Program-made: the position numbers and the translations under genes
Part shown: one piece after another, positions 39,701 to 49,513 of the stretch
Numbering within the stretch: position 1 is the first letter of the stretch
Layout: each line of letters opens with the position of its first letter
From: Halichondria panicea
Taxonomy: Eukaryota > Porifera > Demospongiae > Suberitida > Halichondriidae
Direction of reading: 5' to 3'
Assembly: GCF_963675165.1 (NCBI RefSeq)
Contig: NC_087387.1
Location: 2,159,501-2,223,500, forward strand
Length of the DNA: 64,000 nucleotides
Notes under the pieces: model-generated
The model's database searches: none
Told to the model about the DNA's origin: nothing
The model's input: only the letters and a program-made list of their open reading frames with translations

Positions 39701-41098
39701 GATGTGATTCCCGGATTTCCCGATAAATTGGAATGCACACCAGATGCTAGAAATGTCAAGCTATCATGGAACGTGCCACAAAAAAATGGAAATGCAGCTA
39801 AACATTATGAGGTTCTCATTAAAAACACAAAAAATCAGAAATGGGAAACTAAAAATGTCTCAATCCATCAAAAAAGGCTTAACGAAACCCTTTCTTATGA
39901 AGCGACAGTAAATGACCTCAGTCCAATCACAACATATCACCTTGGTGTACGAGCGATTAATAACACATCTCGTATTGGAAACATTTCTGAATTAGTGGCC
40001 AGAACAACAAGTGCTCCCCCAGACAAGCCTCTTAAACCAATAGCAGTTGAACCTATTACAGGAGATCCATTACGGGCCAATCTTAAGCTCAAAATGCTAT
40101 CAAAAGAACAAATGAACGGAAGCGCCGTAGAGAGTGTGATTATTGAATGTGAGTTCAACAAGAAACCAGTCGAACTAACTGCTGAGCAACAGGTTGAAAA
40201 CACAAGTACAATGTTGGAAATTGACCTACCTAATCTACGAGACCCTAAAATAAAAACATACTCATTCTGCATTCGAATGAAAAATGGGGAAGGGGAGAGC
40301 CCTCCAAGTGATGCGTTCATGTTACCAATTTCAGAACTACAACCAGGTTCACCTAAGAACATAAAGATCTCAGAAATCACAGCACACACGTTAAAAGTGC
40401 AATGGGAAGAACCTGCTATCCATCCAGCACTTGTTACACACTATAACATTGAATACAACGCAGTTCAAACTGACCGATTTGACAAAAACACTATTACAGT
40501 GAAGAGTGAAGTAAAAGAATATATAATCTCGAAACTGCGTTCCTATCAACAGTACTGCATCAAAGTTATTGCCACCGCTGCAAAACACAGCGAGCCGATA
40601 CAAACTAATGCCATAACAAAAGAGATTTATCCCGGTGCCCCTACTTCTCTAATGGTCGAGAAAATAAGTGATATCAGTGTCAAAGTTGGATGGAGAAAGC
40701 CAAAAGAAAGACCTGAAGAGGTATGTTTCTATAAGGTAGAGTTGAGAGAAGGCAACTGCACAAACGCTGCAAAAGCAAACATTTCCGAGGTGAAAAACGA
40801 GCGACGTTCTCTAGGATACTCGACAGTTTTTGAAAATCTGGATCCTTTTACAACCTACACGGTTAGTGTAAGCTCTTACAATAACAACAATGCAACACAC
40901 ACGGATGCTATGGAATGCTTGACGTTATCAACTAAGATGAGCACTCCTGCTAAAGTAGCACTTGGGATACTTTCAGCACCCACAGTAGTTGGTCCAATTA
41001 TCATAGCTATTACACAAGCAAGAGACGAAAACATTAATCCGTCAGATGATGAATTCGATGACGAATTAGACACACATACAAGTGCCGCAGAAAATTAA
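27798..41098 (+). CDS. Guanylate-binding protein (GBP-type GTPase) fused to ten FN3 repeats
   Basis: Proposed exons are 27798-27861, 30768-31221 and 36742-41098. Phases match at both junctions (1 and 2), giving about 1,624 residues. Exon 2 carries the dynamin-superfamily GTPase core: P-loop GPYRTGKSY, DTEG in LILLDTEGIG, and LLSSCLIYNTKG. Exon 3 starts inside the G domain, supplies the Arg-Asp motif LWLMRDSD used by GBPs for guanine recognition, then a helical GBP C-terminal-like region to about residue 545. Ten fibronectin type III units follow over about 1,020 residues. They alternate between PGxP-started and PDKP/PAKP-started forms, as if a two-domain unit was duplicated. After these come a moderately hydrophobic segment (GILSAPTVVGPIIIAIT) and a short acidic tail. 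GBPs hydrolyse GTP, self-assemble and act in cell-autonomous defence; the FN3 tail suggests binding or membrane anchoring. Exon 1 (MASKPTTESLL start, GTTGGC donor) is the least certain part. Confidence 0.8.
28741..29244. mobile_element. Inverted-repeat element in GBP intron 1
   Basis: Arms of about 120 bp are near-identical inverted copies, from TCAAACTAAAAAAACATTTG through GTGCATAACTCCAATCCGTT. The loop is about 240 bp and non-coding. Degraded relatives of the arm are visible at about 1545-1650 and 47330-47400. Confidence 0.85.
29525..29903. mobile_element. CAGTGGCGGATC element
   Basis: Ends CAGTGGCGGATCTAGGATTC and the complement of CTGGATCCGCCACTG bound a 379-bp non-coding element. AAAAG lies just outside each end, so a 5-bp duplication is possible. 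An inverted-orientation copy is at 54767-55144, and single ends remain near 51285, 56628, 57036 and 57407. Confidence 0.7.
29930..30225 (+). mobile_element. Dispersed ~290-bp repeat (copy 1)
   Basis: This stretch (CACGCCCATCTCATAAGTTG ... AAGAAAGTTACTTACTTACT) is found inverted and diverged at 53645-53940. It ends in a TTAC/GTAA microsatellite in both copies, as some short retroposons do. No internal promoter was identified. Confidence 0.5.
32518..33092 (-). mobile_element. Family A repeat, complete copy
   Basis: A complete minus-strand copy from TTATGCCTCGATGCGCATGC through a GT tract to GCACCCGCGGTGCTTTCATT. It is uninterrupted and a useful reference for the family. Confidence 0.75.
33330..34110 (+). 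pseudogene. LINE-type reverse transcriptase C-terminal fragment, decayed
   Basis: Plus-strand frames read LYGSELWSLTKMDLTMLD, then RCPSLALTSLIGSLGISSL and LCFINFIARMSTNDLPKRIL, with frame changes between. The YGxxLW motif followed by a Leu-rich tail is the pattern of the region after the polymerase domain in many animal non-LTR retrotransposons. No polymerase core is visible here, so it is a 5'-truncated, frameshifted copy. Assignment to a LINE clade is not possible. Confidence 0.5.
35020..35362 (+). mobile_element. Family B repeat (copy in GBP intron)
   Basis: It contains AGAAATATTGTGTGAACAGA and TTTTCGTCGCATTGTAACCG and ends ACGCCTCGAGGCATAA. A separate tail-only piece lies at 34180-34262. 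Confidence 0.55.
35934..36265. mobile_element. MITE-like repeat, copy 1
   Basis: About 330 bp, with a second copy at 59452-59796. Shared blocks include CTTTATAGCCAGCAAGA and GAGGATTAGCTAG. In the second copy the outer ends form TIRs with TATCGGACA. Non-coding. Confidence 0.6.
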
Positions 41099-42182
41099 AG
41101 CATACAATTATTATGACTGTGCATGTAGAACTGTTGAGTGATCATAATTATTTTTAGTTATAGTTTAGGTATAATTATATAATTATACATAATTATACTA
41201 GTTTACACAAAACACTAATATTAGTACACAAACGACTCTTACACATTTTAGAATTACAGTAGACTCTCATTAAAGAGAGATAGGCTTTTTGCTGTAGAGA
41301 TAAAAAATGTTTGTGTTACAAGTAACATGTATAACTAATCATGTATATAATTATGCTGACAATAATGAAAGCACCGCGGGTGCAGATGTGGATATGTCAA
41401 GTGCGATGACCCAGAGAGTTCACAAGAGTACGATTGTACGGAAGTACAGAAGCCCATTAGGGCAATTCACTTCCTATTTAGAAAGGTCAGAGGTCACTAC
41501 TAACTCAGAAGTGAGGCCACATGCATGGAAGTAACGCGACTTGAAAGTGAAGCCGATTGGAAATTCTAATGAATTTAACCCTTTCCCACCTATTGATTTA
41601 ACCATTAAAAATTCATATCTCTTGAACCATACATTGAAATCACTTCAAACCCAGGGGTGCCATGACAACATCATCATAACCTAGCAACTGACCACCCCCA
41701 CTAATTAGCAATTGTTTACAAACATTCACAATTCAGTATTTACACAAAATATATTGTATGAAGGCACAAAGTGACTATAAAGATTGTATATGCATGCTTG
41801 TACCATGATGTGCTCTGACACCAAGGAGTATCCATTGAAACTCTCAGGATACTCCAGGGTACAAATCCCATGTACCCTAGGGTATACATTGGCTGTGGTC
41901 AGCCTGAAGACCATCCTCCATGCACCCTTAAAGGACCCCCTCTTTTATAGATGCACTACTGTGACACACTTGGATCACATTGTGAAGATCAATTCTTCAG
42001 TATCCAATCAGATTCACTAAAACTACCGGACCACATTGGAACTGGGTTGTCTGAAGTTGTAAATGTGGTTTGTCAAATGAACACAAAAAATTAATGTGCA
42101 CAGTGCATGCACAGCAGGAATCAAAGAGTGTTTACTACTACTCAGTTGTAAATGGATTAGATAACAGCTTCTAATTGCTTAG
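41099..42182. other. Intergenic after the GBP-FN3 gene
   Basis: No gene is supported. AT-rich TAATTATA repeats (41160-41200), a TIR-like CAGTAGACTCTCATTAAAGA end (41258) and a family A head only (41363-41395) are seen. No convincing polyadenylation signal was pinpointed. Confidence 0.4.
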
Positions 42183-42336
42183 ACTGGCGGCGACAGCCGC
42201 TCGCGACTGGCAAACTGCCTATCAGTCACTCGTCTCTGCTGCAACAAGCATTGCAGTCTATCAGATTGCTCAACGTCATATTAGCCCTAACCGCACTTAC
42301 ACTTCAGGGGATTCAGTACATTCTAGCAAAATTTAA
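42183..42336 (+). CDS. Possible terminal exon, unknown product
   Basis: After an acceptor-like TAATTGCTTAG the frame reads 50 residues to TAA, including AARDWQTAYQSLVSAATSI and YQIAQRHISPNRTYTSG. Local GC content is higher than in the flanks and the composition looks coding. No domain is recognised, and no upstream exon was found before the GBP-FN3 stop. It could be part of another transposon. Confidence 0.3.
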
Positions 42337-42443
42337 TCACATTTCTATAATGATATTCATGTTTGGTAGTGTCGTATGATCTATACACTTCTGCTGAGTC
42401 AAGTGACTTATAGGCAGTTTTCCAGTCACTCGCGCGTACCTAA

Positions 42444-42535
42444 CCTGTACCATGGATATCTGCATGTGTATTGTTATTGTACTACCGAGGGCAGTTCTAT
42501 ATGTATTCCCTCGGGCGCAGATATCCATGGTACAA
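42444..42535. repeat. Inverted repeat around CCATGGATATCTGC
   Basis: GTACCATGGATATCTGC is followed about 60 bp later by its exact complement. The loop contains the complementary pair ACCGAGGGCAG / CCCTCGGGCG. A related loop sequence, CGAGGGCAGTTCTATGTATT, is at 22431. Confidence 0.7.
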
Positions 42536-42907
42536 CTATTACATGTAAGTATAAAGTCTAAGTGTTCTCGATGTTCTCACGATGAGAAATTTTTCTGTGA
42601 GGTACTATCGGCAGATTCTCCTTTCCCGGGAAATGTTTTCATAACCTAGATCTACACAGGTTTACAAGTTCAATGGTGGCCCACTGCGAATATGATGACG
42701 CAACATTATATAGCTTTCTGGGGTGGATGGGGCTCATTGCTGACTCAAACTTCACTTTCGTCAGGCGCAAACGACTCCAGCCCAGTTTTGCAAGGTTTAC
42801 CTGCTCCTCCATGTATACTGTACTCTAATAAGGCTAGCTATAGATTGAGCCCAGTATGTGTCAGTTAACTCTATATGTGTAGTTCTGGCAAAATATATTA
42901 CACTAGC

Positions 42908-43176
42908 TGTAACAAAGCCGAGCGGTATGCCTTGTATTCGGAACGTAATCACAATAGAATGACCTTCAACATTTAATTGCAACACACTGTATAACAAAAA
43001 CACACCTGCTTATATACCAATCTAGAATGATCTAGAACAAATAAAAGAACAAGAAACAACTAGAAAATCCCTAAGTCTATTGAGAACAATCTAGAATAAA
43101 TAAGAACAGTCTGGAACCAATGATCCAAAGAGTTGTCCAATTATGTTACCAATAGTCCATAGCACAAAGTACATCA
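42908..43176 (-). mobile_element. Putative LTR of a Ty3/gypsy-type element
   Basis: Read on the minus strand, it starts TGATGTACTTTGTGC just after a purine-rich tract (AAGGAAGGAGGAATG), has a TATATAAGCAGG TATA-box-like motif, and ends in GTTACA. The TG...CA boundaries and the position directly 3' of the integrase tail fit a 3' LTR. No matching 5' LTR is in the window. Confidence 0.55.
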
Positions 43177-43985
43177 CATTCCTCCTTCCTTAGATGGAGG
43201 AGTACGAGTCGCCACATCGACTTCGTTCACCGACATCACAACTGGTAGGGGGTAACCCTTCAGTTTCATCTTCGCTTTCTAACTCTGCTGAAAGTGCTGT
43301 TGCATAATTGGCTGGACTTGGGTCAAGTTCCACTTCTTCATCATGTTGATATGGTAGACTTTGGTTTCCTGTCTCCTTCCGGGCGTTTGAATCTCATAAT
43401 CGACATCTGTCACTTTCCGAGTGACTTTGTATGGGCCTCTCCATTCAAGCTTGAGTTTGTTGGTTTGCATTGGTAGAAGGACAAAGACTTCGTCACCTTT
43501 GTTCTACACTTCTGAGTCTAGCTCCACTGTCGTAGTATCTCTTCTGTCTTCCTTGTGCCTGCTTGAGGTTGTCTTGAGCTAGCTTAGCCATGCATCTCAC
43601 TGACTGTTTCTCATTGTAACTACATGAGTAATCGCCGGTACTTCTTCAGCTTTTTCGTCAGTCCATCCTTCGCACAGAATGTCAAGTGGCCCACGGACTC
43701 TGTGGCCATACAGCATCTCAAAGGGTGAGAACCCAGTCGATTCTTGAGGAGCCTCGCGATAAGCAAACAGGAGGTATGGCAAATATTCGTCCCAGTCTGT
43801 TGCGTTTCGGTTAGTGAACTTCTTCAGCATGCTCTTTAGTGTGCCATTAAATCGCTTGACTAGGCTGTCTGTCTGGGGGTGGTATGGTGTTGTCCTAATT
43901 CTTCGAATCTGTAATACCCGATAGACCTCTTCCAGAGTTGGCAGAGGGAGAGGACTCTGAGAAGGTATTTTGAATTCCATGCCAA
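43177..43985 (-). pseudogene. Ty3/gypsy integrase C-terminal fragment
   Basis: The minus-strand frame 43980-43597 reads TTPYHPQTDSLVKRFNGTLK and LLFAYREAPQESTGFSPFEM, the C-terminal catalytic part of a Ty3/gypsy integrase. After a frameshift near 43600-43500 it resumes with GDEVFVLLP and LEWRGPYKV ... VYHINMMKKW, the usual post-integrase tail. The upstream integrase, RNase H, RT, protease and gag are absent, so the element is 5'-truncated at about 43950-43985 and non-functional. It lies about 350 bp downstream of the last receptor-kinase exon in the same orientation. Confidence 0.85.
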
Positions 43986-44336
43986 AAATGAAAATTCAGT
44001 ACGGCCGAGCAAGTATTAGCACAATCATGCAGTTATTGTGGTCACCCTATATGCTGGTCACTCTTATAATACAGCCAGGATAAACAATTATAATTATAGC
44101 TTTCGATAAAACTTAAAACATTGCGCGTTGTGTGTTCCTTATATGGAAAATAGTGACACATTGTAGTCTGTATTAGTACTGATATAAAGAACGTGCAACG
44201 TGCAACGCTTTTATAGATGTTTTGCAAAGGCTTTGCAAACTCCAGGAATTTCGAGGGTCAATAATAATTATGAGTTAGGAATTTCATTACAAAACTACAT
44301 GACAATACATTCTCTTTGCAAGGCCTATCAACTTAC

Positions 44337-47300
44337 GTATGTGCTCTCTTTTTTCAAATAGTCTAGTAGACTCCTGTTCGTCATATAAGGCATCACCATG
44401 GAAACACCGGGTTCGGCATCAAGACACACCCCAATCAGAGGCATGACGTGAGGGTGGTGGAATTCTTGCATTTTGGTGATCTCACTCACCATGCTCTGTA
44501 CGTCATTCTGAGTGAACAGACCTGGGGAGAGGGGGAGGAGGGGGGTATTATAATAAATTATACTCATAAGTAGCTATAGGACTTGTGCATGTGTCCGCTC
44601 TTAGACAAGAGAAAGTTTGGAGGTACACATATAAACTCTGCCGGGAGACTTGTTTCAAAAACGCACGGGTATATATGAAATATATATGCTTATAATTTAT
44701 AGTTAACCTTTTAGTGTCTTCAAAGCCACACCCCTCATGGCAACGTTGTTCCAGTCCATTAGTAATCCTTTGTACACAATCCCAAAGGCTCCTAGAAATG
44801 GGAATAAACCAAACATTATCAAACTGCCAGAGATGGACAAGAGAATGAAGTCTGACAAGCATTACTAATAATATTCTTGTAATGTGGATCCCATGCACTT
44901 GAAGGTGTTCAAACTATAATTATGATAGTTCTTGGCTGGTAACTATAGTTCGCCAAAGAAAAGTGGGATCTATCCATTACGTAGTTACCTTGACCAACTG
45001 CATCTTGCAATTTCAGATTAGAGCTGGGAATTCTCATTGATTCTGGAACATACTTCAAAATCTCCCGCGTTTGATATTCTGCAGAATGAGAAATGCATGA
45101 GATTGATTTGAATGCCCATACACATGCAACATACAGTATATATACATACCTATAAGAGTTCCTGGGCCAGACAACTTCCTCATTCTATAAAAGGTTTATA
45201 ATGGCAATAATATACACAGCACAGTAGCTACCACAGTTCAAATACTATACTATACATGCAGACACTGTTGGGGCACCTTTTCTACTTTTATGGCTCAGCC
45301 ATCGTAAAGAGCTCACCTTATAGTAGACACTCTTAACTTTTCTACTTTGTTTCGTACCGACCTTTTCGTACAGAGACAGCAAACTATCGCCAATATAGCA
45401 AGAGCAGCCACAACCATGACAGCGGTGACGCTGATAATCACAGGGTCACCTCCCTGACTGATTGACCGAGCCGTGGACACTGTTGGGTCTAGGGATAAAA
45501 TCAGGCAATTATGTATAATTTTTATGTCAACAGAATGGCAATAACTACAGAGGAACTCAAACAATTTGGGGACAATATACAAAGCATGTAACTGAATTAA
45601 GTTATACAGGAGAAAGAATTGTACCTAAGCCTATTTCCTTGTCATAAAAAAGTACACTAATTTTGTCACGGGACTACTGCTATTACACTGAATATATATA
45701 CACCAGTATATACAAGGCACACATACATATGTAGTATACCCAGGGCTTACTTTCTATGCACACAGGTTCTGTGGCTGTCCAATTTCCAGTGTCACATATC
45801 CTATAGCTAGTGGCATTTCCATCCAGCCTCAATCCATCGTCACAAGTGTACATTGCAACAGTTCCATTCGGTCTAGTGGCATTAAACAGACTTTCCATCA
45901 TATCGTATTCCAAGACACCGTTGTCAATTGGAGGCAGGTCACGGCAAAAGGCTACAATAATGAACAAAACCTTGAGTTTTAATTTGTGTTTGTTGAATTC
46001 AAAAATCAAACTAGGTAAAAGCCAAGTACCAGAGATTTGCTTGGTAGAAAATAGAGGCTATATATGTAACAGTGTCCCACATATAGCCTCGAAATAAGGC
46101 CTATATAGACGACTGTAACCTGCCCGGAAATATTTGATTATTATACTTTTACTAGGCCAGTGCGAAAATAACAATTCTAGGTGTAATGCAGCAATGAACC
46201 ATACCTTTACATGTCGGCATTGTACCCAACCATTCACTGTTGTTACATGTCCTGTTTTCATCTCCAGAGAGAGTGTATCCTTGATTACAGGTGTGAGTGG
46301 CAACAGTACCATACGGCCTCAGAGGGTAACCATTAAAACTATAGGAGATGTTTCCATTGGACAACGGGGGAAGATGATCACACTGACCTGCGTACATTCA
46401 ACATCAGCAACATAAATTGTAACAGTAGTCTAAGAACGTTTCAAATAATAATCTAAACTCTAAAATCAACACATTTTGGTGACCGTCTAAGAACCCAGAA
46501 GTGTTCTACACTTGACCTGCATGCATACGTATGTAGGTTACTTGAACATCAATTAAAAGTGGAACCAATGTGGATTGGGACCTAGGGTTGATTTCTATGT
46601 ATAAGTACCATCAACTGCATGGGTATATATAAACACATATTCTTTGAACTGCAACAGCAATCATTAGACGTAAATCATACAATCGACAAACTATAGAAAG
46701 GGGCTTAATTTTCGCCGTTTTCGTGGGTTGGCAATCCTACACAGAAATTAAGTCCAGGAAAATTGTTCTTTAATAGCTGTAACGTGCAAAGATTAAAGAC
46801 ATGGCTTCCGGTAAGCTGTCTCCCACGAACATTGTGCAACGAAATGCTTTTAGAGGCCATTCCACGAAATATAAGTGCATGCGCATGCCTCAAAAATTTC
46901 GCACTATACGGTATATAGTGATTGTAGGGACACATTAATGATAATTAAGCGTGACAGCTGTATACGTACGTACCTTGATCGTCTATAATGGTGATGGTGT
47001 AACTTTGTCGTGGTAAATAACAGTTTTCACTAGCATCACATTCAACAAATATTTCCAATTTTTCAATTGGTTCCGGAATGTCATCATCAATTATGGGCAC
47101 GATAAATCGATTAACGGGAGCTGAATTACGGCGTCTCCATCTCATGTTACTATTGCCTGATCCTGGGCGTACACCAGTTAAAGTACAGTCCTCTCCTGCA
47201 TGTGAAAAAAATGTTTGGAATCTACAACATTCATTGTCTTTTAACTAGGATTTAATTGGCATGCACTCCATGTTCACAGTAGAACAAGTTCCTAATGTCT

Positions 47301-49513
47301 GTGTTTCTATGATGGTAAATAGAGACCCACAAAAACATTTGCAATGTGCTATAGGATTGGCTGGGGGAAACACCAAAAAGCGTAGAAACAAGAAAGCGGA
47401 CTGGGGCAAGAAGAGCATACTACACTAATCCGTTACATATCTAAGGCTACATGTATGTATACCTTAATTTTTTGGCTGGTAGTTTTTCCACGCTATTTTT
47501 GTGGTTTTCCTGGCCAATTGTTCAATCTATGGTCCGACAACCGTGCACCTAACATTAATTTTTGCTGAATCAGTATTTTTATAAAACTTGTCTTTAGAGG
47601 TACGTGTTGCACTCTTCTTAGACTTAGTCCTCTGTCTTGTATTGTTAGGTCTAGTAATAGGAGCTAACTCTCTCAACAACATCTGTAAAGGCAAGTTTTA
47701 TTAATAAATGCTGATTCAGCAAATATTAATGCTAGTCGGACCTCCTCTGGGGTTCTGATTCTATTGGAGTGGTGCTGTCATTAATTAGAAGAAAGACGGT
47801 AGCCTATGTATTTATTGCTCGCCCTACATTATTTTACCTTCTGTTGCAGACAAATTTCTAGTAACAGCAAAAGCTCTTGTTACTGTTGAACGGTCCCCCC
47901 TTGTTATCAAGAACTCCATATCCACTTGACCCACTGTTTCCAAAACATTCATGTCTTGAGCTTCAATCCAAGCCACTACAAGAGGAAAGAAGTGAAGTGA
48001 AATTAAGGACACATTTTAGGTGGTATAGAACTTACGTCCTATTGGTTTCATCGCAAATGGAAGAGGGTAAGCAAATGAAATTTCCTTAGCAAAACCGTAT
48101 GCATATCCCCAGAACGGTACATCACTAGAAAAATGTATATCAAATTCATCTACTCCGAAGACTCCAGTAGCTCCCCGCCCACACACCATTGATGCAATAC
48201 AGTCCACACTACAATCGATGGTAGTGAAACCATCAGTTGGTGTGTATGCATCTCCATTGACTAGTAATCCTTGAGTGTTTGGTTCGTAATCACTTTCCCG
48301 GAGAGTATAGCTTAAGGACACAGAAGAAGGATCTGACAGACTTGTGAGACTGTACCGAGTTAGATAGGAATCGACAGGTGGTATGTACACCATCGAGGGA
48401 CTGATGATTAGATTAGTGAAGTTCAAATTATCGACTGAACTTCCAAGGGTGTAGCTCATCACTGTAATCGGACGTGTTGACTGGACGCTGCAAAATGTAC
48501 GACTGTTATGTGGTGTTCTGCACTCCACATATTGGCCTCGATTTATAACAGCGGTCATAGACCGACCAAAGCCTGATAGGAGGACTCTTCGACCATTACT
48601 ACTAGCAGAGACTGGCTCACATAGACAGTTCACTTGTATAGAGGCTTCATCGCTGACAGTACCAATTCTATATACTTCACCACTTTGTCGAAGATCAAAT
48701 GGTGCAAGAAAAAACATATCACCGTGGTGGTGGAATTTGTTCTACCAGATAATCGCAAGTTCCATCGTTGGTAGGTTTTCCACATTGATGGCCACTGAAA
48801 ACAGACAAAGGTTTGTCAGATGTAATGATAGAGCTGGTTAAATCATTCACATTACTAAGCATCAGAGTGTCGAAGCGATTGAAGTGCACTCTGTATGTCG
48901 ATTCTACCCGAGTGTTAGTGATAGCAGGGTTTGGTCTCACCCAGGAGGGATGAAGCTGTCTTTGTGATGTTATCATTTGAATACGTGTGTCATCCTGACA
49001 TGGTGTGATGAGAAACTGACTCTCAAAAGTTCCTCCACCATTTGCATCTGACGAGAATATGAAATATTGGTAATCTTTCGCTGTTGGAAACTCGACACAG
49101 TTAATAGCCATGAAGGCATCAGCTGAGGAGGCCATGTCATTATTACTGCTGAGAGCATATACGAGGAGCTCATCATTTGGGTTAAAATCAGTCCTTTTTG
49201 TCTATCATTTGTAGATCCATCATTATCGCCGTCACTCTGTACTGATAAGTCTGGCCGTCCGTTACTCACTCCACCAGCTTGCAATTGAATGACTGTGAAA
49301 TACCCCCCCTCTGTGCTGTGCCAGTACGAGAGAACAATCTACTGTCAGGTGATACCTCGTTGAATCCAACCAAGCCAGGAAGCCTCGTTTCAATAGTTAA
49401 AGCAGACACATCTTGTTTCGTCGTAATATAAAGTGATATTTCGGACCGTCCAACAGCATTTCTCATAAATGCAAAAGCAAATTTATTGCCTCTGGTTTTA
49501 AGAGAATTGGAAT
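44337..49513 (-). pseudogene. Receptor tyrosine kinase copy 2: IgGFc-like, Calx-beta, two Sushi, TM, truncated kinase
   Basis: Minus-strand exons are 48036-49513, 47838-47975, 46974-47195, 46205-46387, 45751-45951, 45317-45488, 45150-45184, 44989-45078, 44708-44791 and 44337-44521. All borders are GT/AG with matching phases. They encode an IgGFc-binding-like domain (FLITPCQDDTRIQ, IITSDKPLSV), a Calx-beta domain split over two exons (PIIDDDIPEPIEKLEIFVEC), two Sushi/CCP domains with paired cysteines, a membrane helix (VVAALAILAIVCCLC), and a kinase N-lobe with glycine loop GQGAFGIVYKG, VALKTLK and MPYMTNRSLLDYLKKE. The catalytic loop, DFG and C-lobe are missing. The IgGFc exon has three frame breaks: in a C7/G7 run near 49300, a 10-bp deletion near 49170 relative to copy 1, and near 48720. 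No signal-peptide exon was found. It is probably a pseudogene; assembly indels are the alternative for the homopolymer break. Confidence 0.8.

Noticed and set aside
39028-40603. Antisense frames of 138 and 150 codons within the GBP-FN3 exon
   Set aside because: They are shadows of the strongly supported plus-strand frame, which has continuous domain matches.
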